Shown piece by piece: positions 32,958 through 41,219 of a DNA stretch of 64,000 nt. The DNA is taken from assembly GCA_020632915.1 (NCBI GenBank), contig JACKEP010000022.1, positions 1 to 64,000 of the forward strand, given 5' to 3'. Within the stretch, counting starts at the first letter, position 1. Each line of letters starts with the position of its first letter. The DNA comes from Alphaproteobacteria bacterium (GTDB taxonomy: Bacteria; Myxococcota_A; UBA796; GCA-2862545). The notes under the pieces are model-generated. The model was not told where the DNA came from. It saw nothing but the letters and a program-made list of their open reading frames with translations, and ran no database searches. A program made the translations under genes and the position numbers.

Positions 32958-35858
32958 ATGGACGGCCGACGCACGCGCGCGCTGCTCGCCCTGCTCACCC
33001 TCGCCACCGCGCCGCTCCGTGCGCTGGCCGACACCGGGCCCGAGGCCGACGAGGTCCCCGAGATCACGCCGGTCCAGGTGCTCGACGCGCCGCCGCCGCC
33101 GGCCGACGCCGTCCACCTCGTCTACACCGGCGGCGCCAACGGCCTGGGCACCGAGCGCTACCTGTTCGAGGTCCACGGGCGCCTGCAGGAGGCGCTGGGC
33201 GACGGCACCCGGGTCACCCGCGCCCACGTCGTGCACGGCACGCTCCACCAGGCCGGCCACGCCGTGTGGGCCGACGACGGCACGGTCGCCAGCAGCGCGG
33301 CCCTGGTCGCGCGGGGTGCGCCGGTGTGCGATCCGCCGGTGCCCACCCACGGCTTCCTCACGCCCACCGAGCTCGTCGTGCTGCCGCCGGGTGCGCCGGT
33401 GCCGGTCGACGCCGTGCGCGACGCCGACACCCGCGACCTGTGGTGGCACGCCTGCCACCAGGGCGACGTCCACGGCGTGTGGGTGGCGTCCGCGCCCGAC
33501 GCCGCCCCGGACTGGGAGCCGCTCGCCTTCGACGTCCGCACCGCCGTGCGCCTGTCGCTGACCACCGGCGACCAGGCGTGGACGCTGCCGATCCTCGGCC
33601 TGCCGCGCCAGGAGGGCGCGCGCCGCGTCGCCACGATCGATCGCGCGCTCGCCGACCACCCGGGCAGCCTGTTCGTCGACGCCGGCAACTTCGTCGACGG
33701 CGCCAGCACGGTCAAGCAGGGCGAGATGAGCCTGCTGCGCGACGCGGGCCTCGACGTGCTCGCGCGCCTGCGCCCCGCCGCGCTGGTGCCCGGCGCCAAC
33801 GAGCTCGCCCCGGGGCCCGACGCCCTGCGGCGCGAGGCCGCGCTGCGTCAGCTCGTCTACATCGCCGCCAACTGGCGGGCGTCGGATCCGAAGCTCGCGC
33901 TGCCCGGCCACCGCACCGTCACCGTCGACACGCGCGAGGGCCCCGTCGACGTCGCGTTCGTCGGGCTGATCGACCCCGTGGTGGCCCTGCAGGCGCCGCT
34001 GCTCGCCGCCGAGGGCGTCACCCTGGCGGACCCGATCGACAGCGTCCAGGCCGAGGTCGACGCCCTCGTCGCCCAGGACGACCCGCCCGACCTGGTGGTG
34101 CTCGTCTCGTTCGCGTCGCCCGACCTGCAGACCGAGCTCCGCAGCCGCCTGCACGGCGTCGACCTGTTCCTCGGCGATCGCTGGGGGGCCACGCTGCGCG
34201 TCGCCCAGCAGACGATCGAGGCGCGCACGATCCCCCGCGCCGTGAAGTCGGCCCCGCTCACCCTGCCGATGGACGGCGTGGGTCACGCCACGCTCACCGT
34301 CCACGACGGCCGCCTCGACACGGTCACCCACGAGCCGCTGCTGGTGCGCCACGACGCCGTGGCCGACGCCGCCACCACCCGCGCCATCACGTCGGTGCGG
34401 CTGGCCACGTACCCCGACGTCGACGACGACCTCCTCCCGCCGCACGACGCCGACGACCCGCTCGGCACCTGGTCCGCCGCCGACTTCGACCACCTCGTGT
34501 GCGAGGCCGTGCTCACGCGCACCGGCGCCGACGCCGTGTTCCTGCCCGGCCTGCCGTCCGGCACGCTCGTCCCGGGCCCGCTCACCGTCCAGCTCGCCGC
34601 CCAGCGGCTCGCCGTGCTCGACGTCCTCGAGGTCCACCGCGTCGACGGCGACCGGATGACCGACTTCCTCGAGGCGGCGCGCGCCGCCGTGCCCACGGTG
34701 TGCGGCGCCCAGGTCGGCACGCGCGGCCCGAAGGTGCTCGGGCGATCGGTCGACGCGGAGCGCACCTACCGGGTGGTCACCACCGACCGCGCCCGCCTCA
34801 CCACGCCCCTCGGCGGCCTGATGGACGCCGGCAACGAGGGGCAGGTGCTCCAGGTGCCCAAGTGGCACGTGCTGCGCGACGCCGGCGGCAAGTCGCTCGC
34901 CCTGGCCCCCACCGCGCTGCGCCAGCTCGCCGCGTGGCGCGACGCCCGCGACGGCGACGCCTGGGTGGCCACCGTCGCCGGCCGCAGCCCCACCACCACA
35001 CGCCCCACGTGGCTGTTCGAGCTCGACCAGCTGGCGTTCCAGGCGTCGGCCTTCGCCCGCAGCGCGCGACCCGACGCCTACGAGGCGGTCCCCGAGACCC
35101 AGCTCAACAGCCCCAACTCGTGGACCATCGGCGGCAACTACGACATGCGCCTGGTCTACGGTGGCCCGCGCGTGGTGTGGGACCTGCGCGCGCTCGGCGC
35201 CTACGCCTCCCTGCAGGTCGCGGGCGCCGAGGCCCAGGAGTCCGCCGACGACTGGCAGATCTCCACCTCGCTCGAGCTGCCGGTCGCCGAGTTCCCGCCG
35301 CGCACGAAGTTCCGGCTGCGCCCCTACACCGAGCTGCGCTTCGACTCGGAGTTCACGCCGATCGTGGGCACCGACGACGTCACCCAGCCCCGCCAGGCCG
35401 ACCTGTCGCTGGCGCTGGGCCTGTCCGCGGTCAACGGCGGCTGGCTCAAGAAGCTCCGCCTGGGCGCCTTCGTCAACCAGGACATGGGCCGCCTCGCGAA
35501 CAACGTCGCCGGGCTGCCCGCGAAGAGCCCGGAGTACGGCGGTCGCCTGGAGCTGCAGACCCAGCACGACCTGCTGCGCGCCAGCAGCGTGCGGCTGAAC
35601 ACGTCATGGGACGCCTCGGTGTTCGGCACCACGCCCGACGACGACGCCGCCGACCTGCGCTTCCGCCTCTGGGGCGAGCTGCGCATCAAGCTGCGCCTGA
35701 TCCGCTGGCTCGACGTCGACCTCTACGGCCAGGGCCTCGCTGCCCAGGGGCGCGTCCCCGAGACCCAGGAGGTGGCCGTGTCCGGCACGCTGGGCGCCGC
35801 GCTCGACCTCGCCGCCGCCTTCCGCTTCGCGCGTCAGGTGGGCAGCCGCGTCCGCTGA
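32958..35858 (+). CDS. 5'-nucleotidase-like protein fused to a C-terminal outer-membrane barrel
   Basis: A 966-residue protein with a Sec signal (LLALLTLATAPLRALA). The middle (about 205-600) follows the metallophosphatase plan of UshA-type 5'-nucleotidases: FVDAGNFVDGASTVKQGEMSLLRDAGLDVLARLRPAALVPGANEL, where the usual DAGD and GNHE are changed to DAGN and GANE, and ADAVFLPGLPSGTLVPGPLT resembles the nucleotidase C-domain. The metal site therefore looks degenerate. From about 700 to the end, alternating strands (NSWTIGGNYDMRLVYGGPRVVWDLRALGAYASLQVAG; FRLRPYTELRFDSEF; RLWGELRIKLRLIRWLDVDLYG) suggest an outer-membrane beta-barrel. Enzymatic function is doubtful. Confidence 0.65.
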   Translation: MDGRRTRALLALLTLATAPLRALADTGPEADEVPEITPVQVLDAPPPPADAVHLVYTGGANGLGTERYLFEVHGRLQEALGDGTRVTRAHVVHGTLHQAGHAVWADDGTVASSAALVARGAPVCDPPVPTHGFLTPTELVVLPPGAPVPVDAVRDADTRDLWWHACHQGDVHGVWVASAPDAAPDWEPLAFDVRTAVRLSLTTGDQAWTLPILGLPRQEGARRVATIDRALADHPGSLFVDAGNFVDGASTVKQGEMSLLRDAGLDVLARLRPAALVPGANELAPGPDALRREAALRQLVYIAANWRASDPKLALPGHRTVTVDTREGPVDVAFVGLIDPVVALQAPLLAAEGVTLADPIDSVQAEVDALVAQDDPPDLVVLVSFASPDLQTELRSRLHGVDLFLGDRWGATLRVAQQTIEARTIPRAVKSAPLTLPMDGVGHATLTVHDGRLDTVTHEPLLVRHDAVADAATTRAITSVRLATYPDVDDDLLPPHDADDPLGTWSAADFDHLVCEAVLTRTGADAVFLPGLPSGTLVPGPLTVQLAAQRLAVLDVLEVHRVDGDRMTDFLEAARAAVPTVCGAQVGTRGPKVLGRSVDAERTYRVVTTDRARLTTPLGGLMDAGNEGQVLQVPKWHVLRDAGGKSLALAPTALRQLAAWRDARDGDAWVATVAGRSPTTTRPTWLFELDQLAFQASAFARSARPDAYEAVPETQLNSPNSWTIGGNYDMRLVYGGPRVVWDLRALGAYASLQVAGAEAQESADDWQISTSLELPVAEFPPRTKFRLRPYTELRFDSEFTPIVGTDDVTQPRQADLSLALGLSAVNGGWLKKLRLGAFVNQDMGRLANNVAGLPAKSPEYGGRLELQTQHDLLRASSVRLNTSWDASVFGTTPDDDAADLRFRLWGELRIKLRLIRWLDVDLYGQGLAAQGRVPETQEVAVSGTLGAALDLAAAFRFARQVGSRVR

Positions 35859-35870
35859 CCCCGCCGCGTC

Positions 35871-36821
35871 CTACGCGTCGTCGTCGAAGACCACGAGCTC
35901 GGCCACCAGCAACCCCATCGCCTCGCTCGGCGACGACGACGCCACGATCGACCGCACCTGCCGGAAGAACGCCTGCTGGGCGGCGCGGATCCGCTCCATG
36001 TCGGCGCGGGACACGGCGAACAGGTTGAAGCTGTGCAGGTCCTGGGGACCGGGCTGGTCCAGCCGACCCGACGCCACACGCGCCCAGTGCCGCTTGAGCT
36101 CGCGCATGTCGTCGACGGAGGCGTGCACGTCGACGGTGAGCGGACCCACCACGTGCCAACCGGCGGCGTCCTGCTCCACCACGCCCGCGTCACGCAGGGC
36201 GTCGAGCGCGTCGGTGACGAGGCGCGGCGGCACCCGCAGCCGCTGGGCGATCGCGGGCACCGGGTCGCGGGCGGGCACGTCGGCGGTCTCCAGCAGCGTG
36301 ACCACCGCCGCCGTCCACGGCAGGTCGTAGGCGAGGCGCCGGGTGACCCGCGCACGCCGGAACGCCGGCAGCATCGCCGGTACCTGCTCGATCGGCACGA
36401 GCGCAGCCACCAGATCGGCCGCGCGACCGGTCATCGCGTCCACGAACGTCAACAGCTCGGGCAGCCGCGGCCGCGCCTTGCCCGACAGCCACCGCCCGAC
36501 CTGGTGGCGGGAGAAGCCGCTGCGCGACGCCAGGTCGAGCTGGGAGGCGGCCCCTTGGAGCGCCGTCAGCCACGCCGCGACCTCCTCCGGTTCGTCGGCC
36601 GACCACGGCAGCGGATCCATCGGCTGGAAGCGGTGCAGCGCCGCGACGACGTCGATGCCGACGCGATCGGCGGCCCTCAGCGTCTCGCCGCCGGTGGGGA
36701 AACGCCGCCCGGATTCCCAGTCGGCCGCGACATTGCTGCGGTAGCCGAGCCGCCGGGAGAAGGCGACTTGGGAACGAGGGCCCCGAAGGGCGCGCAGGAT
36801 CTGACGGGCCGCCTCGTGCAT
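35871..36821 (-). CDS. TIGR02147/DUF4423-type transcriptional regulator with two HTH motifs
   Basis: A 316-residue cytoplasmic protein. Two helix-turn-helix segments resemble XRE/Cro domains: QVAFSRRLGYRSNVAADWESGRRFP (about 18-42) and LDLASRSGFSRHQVGRWLSGKARPRLPEL (about 94-122). A winged-helix-like region follows (VPAIAQRLRVPPRLVTDALDALRDAGVVEQDAAGWHVV). The C-terminus (NLFAVSRADMERIRAAQQAFFRQVRSIV) corresponds to the DUF4423 domain of TIGR02147 proteins, abundant in Fibrobacter and myxobacteria. Likely a DNA-binding regulator. It is divergent from the TerB-like gene with 70 bp between starts. Confidence 0.75.
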   Translation of the reverse strand: MHEAARQILRALRGPRSQVAFSRRLGYRSNVAADWESGRRFPTGGETLRAADRVGIDVVAALHRFQPMDPLPWSADEPEEVAAWLTALQGAASQLDLASRSGFSRHQVGRWLSGKARPRLPELLTFVDAMTGRAADLVAALVPIEQVPAMLPAFRRARVTRRLAYDLPWTAAVVTLLETADVPARDPVPAIAQRLRVPPRLVTDALDALRDAGVVEQDAAGWHVVGPLTVDVHASVDDMRELKRHWARVASGRLDQPGPQDLHSFNLFAVSRADMERIRAAQQAFFRQVRSIVASSSPSEAMGLLVAELVVFDDDA

Positions 36822-36891
36822 GCCTCAAGCGTACCAGTGTCCTTCCCACCCGCGCCCGTGCCGCATACAACTCGTGCCAAACGGAGGACCG

Positions 36892-37320
36892 ATGGACTTC
36901 GAACTCCCCCACCTCGAGCTCGCGTTCGCGTACCACGTGATCCAGCAGGTCGTCGGCGCGGACGGCGTGGTCGGCGACGCCGAGCTGCGCTTCGTCGAGG
37001 AGCGCTTCCCGCCGGCCGTCCTGCGGTCCGCCGGCTTCAAGGACGCCAGGGGCCGGTTCACCGACCGCTACGAGGAAGCGCTCGGCGACGCCCTGCTCGA
37101 GCTGCCGGTCCGCCTGCCGATGGATGCCCGGCTGGTGCTCATCGACCTGTTCCTCGACGCGAGCCTCGCCGACGACGACCACGGCGCCGCCGAGGCGGTC
37201 CACGCCGCGCGCGCCGCCCGCCTGCTCGGCATCCCCGACGACGTGCTCGCCGCCCACGTCGCCTCCCGCGGCGACGACCTCCCCGTGCCGTCGTGGACGA
37301 AGCCCGCCACCGACGGCTAG
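36892..37320 (+). CDS. TerB-like helical protein
   Basis: A 142-residue protein; ATG follows ACGGAGG. The chain is helical with the TerB-type pattern: HVIQQVVGADGVVGDAELRFVEERF near the N-terminus and LVLIDLFLDASLADDDHGAAEAVHAARAARLLGIP in the second half, with acidic residues placed as in TerB metal-binding helices. TerB-like proteins act in stress or tellurite-resistance systems and as co-chaperone-like partners, but this one has no other ter genes nearby. It is probably co-transcribed with the acyltransferase 21 bp downstream. Confidence 0.65.
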   Translation: MDFELPHLELAFAYHVIQQVVGADGVVGDAELRFVEERFPPAVLRSAGFKDARGRFTDRYEEALGDALLELPVRLPMDARLVLIDLFLDASLADDDHGAAEAVHAARAARLLGIPDDVLAAHVASRGDDLPVPSWTKPATDG

Positions 37321-37341
37321 ACCGGGCCGCCCGGAGGTTGC

Positions 37342-38235
37342 GTGTCCGACCTGCTCCGCGTGGTGCGCCGCGCCGCCACCACGCCCGTCGACCCGTCACG
37401 GCTCGATCAGATCGACGCCGAGCTGCTCGACGTCGCCTGCCCCGCCGTCGACGCCTTCTGCCGCGCGTGGTTCGACCTGGAGATCCAGGGCGCCGACCAC
37501 CTGCCCGACGGTCCCGCGCTCGTCGTCGGCAACCACAACGCCGGCGTCGCGATGATCGAGGCGCTCGGCTTCGGCGCGCGGATGTACCTCGAGGGCCGCA
37601 TGACCCGGCCGTGGCACGCGCTGGCCCACGACGCCATCGTGGCCACGCCGCTGCTCGGCCCGTTCCTCGTCCGCGCCGGCGCGCTCAAGGCCGGCCACGC
37701 CGTCGCCGACGCCGCGTTCGCCGACGGCCGCAAGGTGCTGGTGTTCCCCGGGGGCAACGCCGAGGCCTTCCGGCCGTGGTCGGCGCGCCATCGCATCGAC
37801 TTCGCCGACCACAAGGGCTTCGTCCGCCTGGCGCTGCGCCACGGCGTGCCGATCGTGCCCACGGTGTTCCACGGCGGCCACACCGGCCTGTTCATCGTGT
37901 CCGACAACCGCCGGCTGGCCCGCGCGATCGGCGCCAAGCGCTTCCTGCGCTCCGACACCTGGCCGCTGTACCTGGGGCTTCCGTGGGGCGTGGCGCTCGG
38001 CCCGTGGTTCCACCTGCCGCTGCCGGTCAAGTGCACCACCCGCGTGCTGCCGCCGATCCCCATGCCCGAGCGCGGCGTCGACGCCGCGAACGACCCGATC
38101 CTCGTCGACGCCCTCTACGACCAGGTGGTCACCGCGATGCAGGCGGGCATGGACGCGCTCGCCGCCGAGTCCGAGGGCACGGTGCCCTCGCTGCGGCGCC
38201 GGGTCGGACGGGCGCTGCGGCGCGCCGCCGCCTGA
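37342..38235 (+). CDS. PlsC-like lysophospholipid acyltransferase family protein
   Basis: A 297-residue protein, GTG start after CGGAGG. It matches the glycerol-phosphate/lysophospholipid acyltransferase fold: ALVVGNHNAGVAMIE corresponds to the NHX4D catalytic motif but the Asp position is Ala (N-H-N-A-G-V-A), VFPGGNAEAFRPW is the FPGG substrate-binding block, and VPIVPTVFHGGH the third motif. The run YLGLPWGVALGPWFHLPLPVKCTTRVLPPI is typical of a DGAT-like subgroup. It probably transfers fatty acyl groups to a lipid acceptor at the inner membrane; the missing Asp leaves activity open. It follows the TerB-like gene by 21 bp. Confidence 0.8.
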   Translation: MSDLLRVVRRAATTPVDPSRLDQIDAELLDVACPAVDAFCRAWFDLEIQGADHLPDGPALVVGNHNAGVAMIEALGFGARMYLEGRMTRPWHALAHDAIVATPLLGPFLVRAGALKAGHAVADAAFADGRKVLVFPGGNAEAFRPWSARHRIDFADHKGFVRLALRHGVPIVPTVFHGGHTGLFIVSDNRRLARAIGAKRFLRSDTWPLYLGLPWGVALGPWFHLPLPVKCTTRVLPPIPMPERGVDAANDPILVDALYDQVVTAMQAGMDALAAESEGTVPSLRRRVGRALRRAAA

Positions 38236-38256
38236 GCTGCGCGCGGCACGCGCCCG

Positions 38257-39795
38257 TCAGTACACGTCCACGCCCACGCAGTACACGGGTGCCTGCTCGC
38301 CGCAGCGCTGGACGCCCGCGTCGAGCCAGCCGCCGTCGAGCCGCGTCAGGTCACCCCACGTGAACGACCGCGGGAAGAAGACCGAGCCGTCGCTGCGCCA
38401 GTCGTCGCAGGTGTCTCCGGTGCTGTACCCGTCGGCGTCCGTGCCGGTGAGCACGCGGTTCGGCCCGAAGCTGGCGGTGGGGGGCGCGCCGCCGAAGGCG
38501 GTCGTGGCGATCGGCACGGCCAGGGTGCCGTCGAACAGGTCGGCGACGCTGGCGGCGACGACCTGGCCGTCGGGGCGCACGAACGAGCCCTCGTCCACGA
38601 CGGCGCGCGCATCGAGGGACGGTCCGCTCACGAGCGCCACGTGGCGACCGGTGAACCCCGCGGCCAACGCGTTGGACGCGCACGCGTTGTCCATCGCCCA
38701 CCGCCCGGCCGAGGTGGCGAGGCGACTGCTCGACAGGAACACGCGGTAGACGGTCGGGTCGTCGTGGGCCGACAGCGGGTCCGTGCCCCGCTGGACCTCC
38801 ACGCCGTCGGACTTGCCGCCACCGTCGGTGTCGGGGTCGAGCGGGTCGGTGCCGTGGTCGACCTCGTACCCGTCGATGAGGTGGTCGTCGTCCGCGTCGG
38901 CGTCGCCGGGCGGAAGGCCCATCGCCACCTCCTCGCCGTCGTCGAGCCCGTCGAAGTCGGAGTCGGCGCGGGTGGGGTTGCCACCGGCCGCGACGTCGTC
39001 GCCGTCCGAGAGTCCGTCGCCGTCGCTGTCGGGGTCCAAGGGGTCGGCGTGCCACACGTGGACCTCGTCGCCATCGCCGAGGCCGTCACCGTCCGTGTCG
39101 GGGTCGAGCGGATCGGTGCCCAGCGACTGCTCGTCGCCGTCCCGGAGCCCGTCGTGATCGGTGTCGGGGTCGGTGGGGCTGGTGTGGGCGAACGCCTCCT
39201 GCCCGTCGGTGATCCCGTCGCCGTCGGTGTCAGGGTTGTTCGGATCGGCGCCGAGCTGCTGTTCGGCGAGGTCGCCGAGCTGGTCGTCGTCGGTGTCGGC
39301 GTCGAGCGGATCGGAGCCGAACGCGATCTCGTCGCCGTTCGACAGCAGGTCGCCGTCGGCGTCGTCACCCGGCTGCAGCACCGGAATCCCCACCACCGGC
39401 GACAGCACCGGGGTCGCCCGCGGGATGCGCAGCACCGCCTGGGCCTGGACCGACGCCACGGGCACGTTCGCCGGCACGGCGACCGACACCACCGCGACTC
39501 CGGCGTCATCGGCATAGGCCGAGCCGGCGAGCACGGCGGACCGGACCAGGTCGAGGCACGTCGGCGCCAGGATCGCCGGGCACACGGGAGCACCGGTCGA
39601 GGCAGTAGACACCATCACGTAGGCGCGCTCCCCGGGATCGAGGCCGGTCACCGTCATCGCCGCAGTGGTGCCAGGCACCAGGAAGGGCACCTCCAGGGCG
39701 ATCGGCCCGCCGCTGCCGTGGGCCGCGATCGGCGCCGCGGCGGCGAGCGCGAGCGACAGGGTCTGGACGGCGCGGGACCGCAGGCGGATGGACAT
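38257..39795 (-). CDS. secreted calcium-repeat protein with C-terminal DUF1554 domain
   Basis: A 512-residue protein with a Sec signal (TLSLALAAAAPIAAHG). A short beta domain (to about 140) precedes about ten TSP3/EF-hand-like repeats of the form DPDTDGDGLGDGDEV (about 150-345), which bind calcium. The C-terminal 150 residues match DUF1554: VYRVFLSSSRLATSAGRWAMDNACASNALAAGF, then GQVVAASVADLFDGTLAVPI, TGTDADGYSTGDTCDDW and QAPVYCVGV carry the domain's Cys and W/D blocks. Similar proteins in myxobacteria are surface or secreted and of unknown role. ATG after GGAG; divergent from the small secreted protein at 39989. Confidence 0.82.
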   Translation of the reverse strand: MSIRLRSRAVQTLSLALAAAAPIAAHGSGGPIALEVPFLVPGTTAAMTVTGLDPGERAYVMVSTASTGAPVCPAILAPTCLDLVRSAVLAGSAYADDAGVAVVSVAVPANVPVASVQAQAVLRIPRATPVLSPVVGIPVLQPGDDADGDLLSNGDEIAFGSDPLDADTDDDQLGDLAEQQLGADPNNPDTDGDGITDGQEAFAHTSPTDPDTDHDGLRDGDEQSLGTDPLDPDTDGDGLGDGDEVHVWHADPLDPDSDGDGLSDGDDVAAGGNPTRADSDFDGLDDGEEVAMGLPPGDADADDDHLIDGYEVDHGTDPLDPDTDGGGKSDGVEVQRGTDPLSAHDDPTVYRVFLSSSRLATSAGRWAMDNACASNALAAGFTGRHVALVSGPSLDARAVVDEGSFVRPDGQVVAASVADLFDGTLAVPIATTAFGGAPPTASFGPNRVLTGTDADGYSTGDTCDDWRSDGSVFFPRSFTWGDLTRLDGGWLDAGVQRCGEQAPVYCVGVDVY

Positions 39796-39850
39796 GGAGA
39801 CTCCGTGGACGCAAGGGCTGCGTTCCGATCGGGCCGACGCATCCAATCTT

Positions 39851-39879
39851 GCGCGAAATCGATCTTCCATGTGCGCGAA
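39851..39879. repeat. GCGCGAA direct repeat in divergent promoter region
   Basis: GCGCGAA at 39851-39857 and again at 39873-39879, 22 bp apart (two helical turns), in the AT-richer 193-bp gap between divergent starts at 39795 and 39989. Possibly a regulator site. Confidence 0.3.
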
Positions 39880-39988
39880 TGGACACTTCCCGGATCCGCC
39901 GTCCGGCCCGGCGGCTGCGGCCCGCGCATGCCGCGGCAGACGTGCGAGGACCCCACCGGCCGGAGTACACCGCTCGTCGGAGGTGGGG

Positions 39989-40576
39989 ATGGACAGCGGA
40001 TGGCGATGCGCGGGGTGCGCCATGGCGGTCGCCGTGTGGGCCGCCATCGTGAGCGCGCCGCCCGCCCGCGCGGCCGACGCGGACCCGGGCTCCTCCGCGT
40101 CGCCACCCGCGTCCCCCGCCGTCGACGGCGTGCTGGTCACGCTGCCCGGCGCCCCGGCCGAGCGACTCGACGCCACGGTCCGCACCTGGTTCGCCAGCGC
40201 CTGGCCCCAGGGCGACGCCGACCCTACCGTGCCGGACGACCTCGGCCAGCGCTTCGTGGGTCACGTGGAAGTGCCGTTCGGCCGCGCCACGCGCACCCCC
40301 GACGCCCCGCGCGAGACCCTGGCGTTCGAGGTGGTGGTCGTGCTGGCGAACGGGTGGCTCATCGCCGACGTCACCGGTCTGCGCCACACGTCCACCGACC
40401 CGGCGGGCGCGCTCGGCCCGCTCACGGCCGCGCACGCGCCGGATCGGACCGACCGGTCGCGGTGGAAGGCGTGGCGCAAGGCGAGCGGACGGGCGCAGGC
40501 GCTCGCCGCGCAGACGATGGCCTCGCTGCGGGCTGCGGTGGACCCGAGGGTGCGGCGGGCGGACGACGGGTGGTGA
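39989..40576 (+). CDS. small secreted hypothetical protein
   Basis: A 195-residue protein; ATG follows CGGAGGTGGGG. The N-terminus has a Sec-type signal (MAVAVWAAIVSAPPARAADAD, cleavage near residue 30) and the mature protein is an alpha/beta sequence with VDGVLVTLPGAPAERLDATVRTWF and ETLAFEVVVVLANGWLIADVTG. The basic, helical C-terminus (WKAWRKASGRAQALAAQTMASLRAA) could bind nucleic acid or membrane. No known family recognised. Divergent from the DUF1554 gene, and 138 bp before the disrupted lipoprotein. Confidence 0.65.
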   Translation: MDSGWRCAGCAMAVAVWAAIVSAPPARAADADPGSSASPPASPAVDGVLVTLPGAPAERLDATVRTWFASAWPQGDADPTVPDDLGQRFVGHVEVPFGRATRTPDAPRETLAFEVVVVLANGWLIADVTGLRHTSTDPAGALGPLTAAHAPDRTDRSRWKAWRKASGRAQALAAQTMASLRAAVDPRVRRADDGW

Positions 40577-40714
40577 TTCCAAACCACCTCGACCCGGTCC
40601 GTCGGATCACCGGCTACACCAGAGCAGGCGGAGAGATGAAAGCGAACCCACCGACGTGACCGCGAGCGACCACGACGCGCGCGGGGGCGTCCTCTGCGTG
40701 CAGGAGGTGCGAGA

Positions 40715-41194
40715 ATGAGAAGGACGCCATGGGTGGCGCTCTTCGTCGCCAGTTGCACCGGGATTCGCGACGACGGTCCCGATCCCGTCGACACCCCCGT
40801 GGTCGACACGGACACCGACGTCGACACCACGCCTGCCGACTCCGACGACGTCCCAGCCGTCCGCATCGCCTCCGTGCGCATCGTCCCCGAGTCTCCCCGG
40901 TGGGACGACGACCTCCACTGCGAGGTCACGACCGAGCACGGCGACGCGGACGTCACGATTCGCTGGACCGTGGACGACACGCCATGGCGAGGTGCGGTCG
41001 TCGACGGCGTCCGCCCCAAGGACACGGTGCCCCACCTCGAGCAGACCGGTGGGCAGAAGTGGTCCTGCACGGCCCACCTGCGGCTTCAGGAGGTGGAGGC
41101 GACGAAGGTCCGCATCGAGCCGCCTGTGCCGATGGTGACCGTGCCGGCAGGATCGGCGGACATGGAGTTCTCGACCGGTACCCGCGGGGTCTAC
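40715..41194 (+). pseudogene. lipoprotein gene truncated by the IS66 element
   Basis: The N-terminal part of a lipoprotein: lipobox FVASC (about residue 14), an Asp/Thr linker (PVVDTDTDVDTTPADSDD) like that of the ferritin-like lipoproteins, a small beta domain with two cysteines (DDDLHCEVTTEHGDADV to QKWSCTAHLRL), and then MVTVPAGSADM, which resembles the opening of a formylglycine-generating-enzyme-type (SUMF1) domain. The frame runs into the insertion element at 41195 and ends inside it at 41272. No intact C-terminal part follows the element, so the gene is broken. Confidence 0.7.
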
Positions 41195-41209
41195 GTATCC
41201 ACGCTGCTA
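41195..41209. repeat. IS66 inverted repeat, end next to tnpC
   Basis: GTATCCACGCTGCTA; matches the other end at 14 of 15 positions when reverse-complemented. Confidence 0.8.
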
Positions 41210-41219
41210 ACGGTGCTGG

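Noticed and set aside
32639..36028. 1129-codon plus-strand open frame over the nucleotidase-like gene
   Set aside because: Arg-rich shadow in another frame of the same strand; the 32958-35858 frame has a signal peptide, family motifs and beta-strand pattern.
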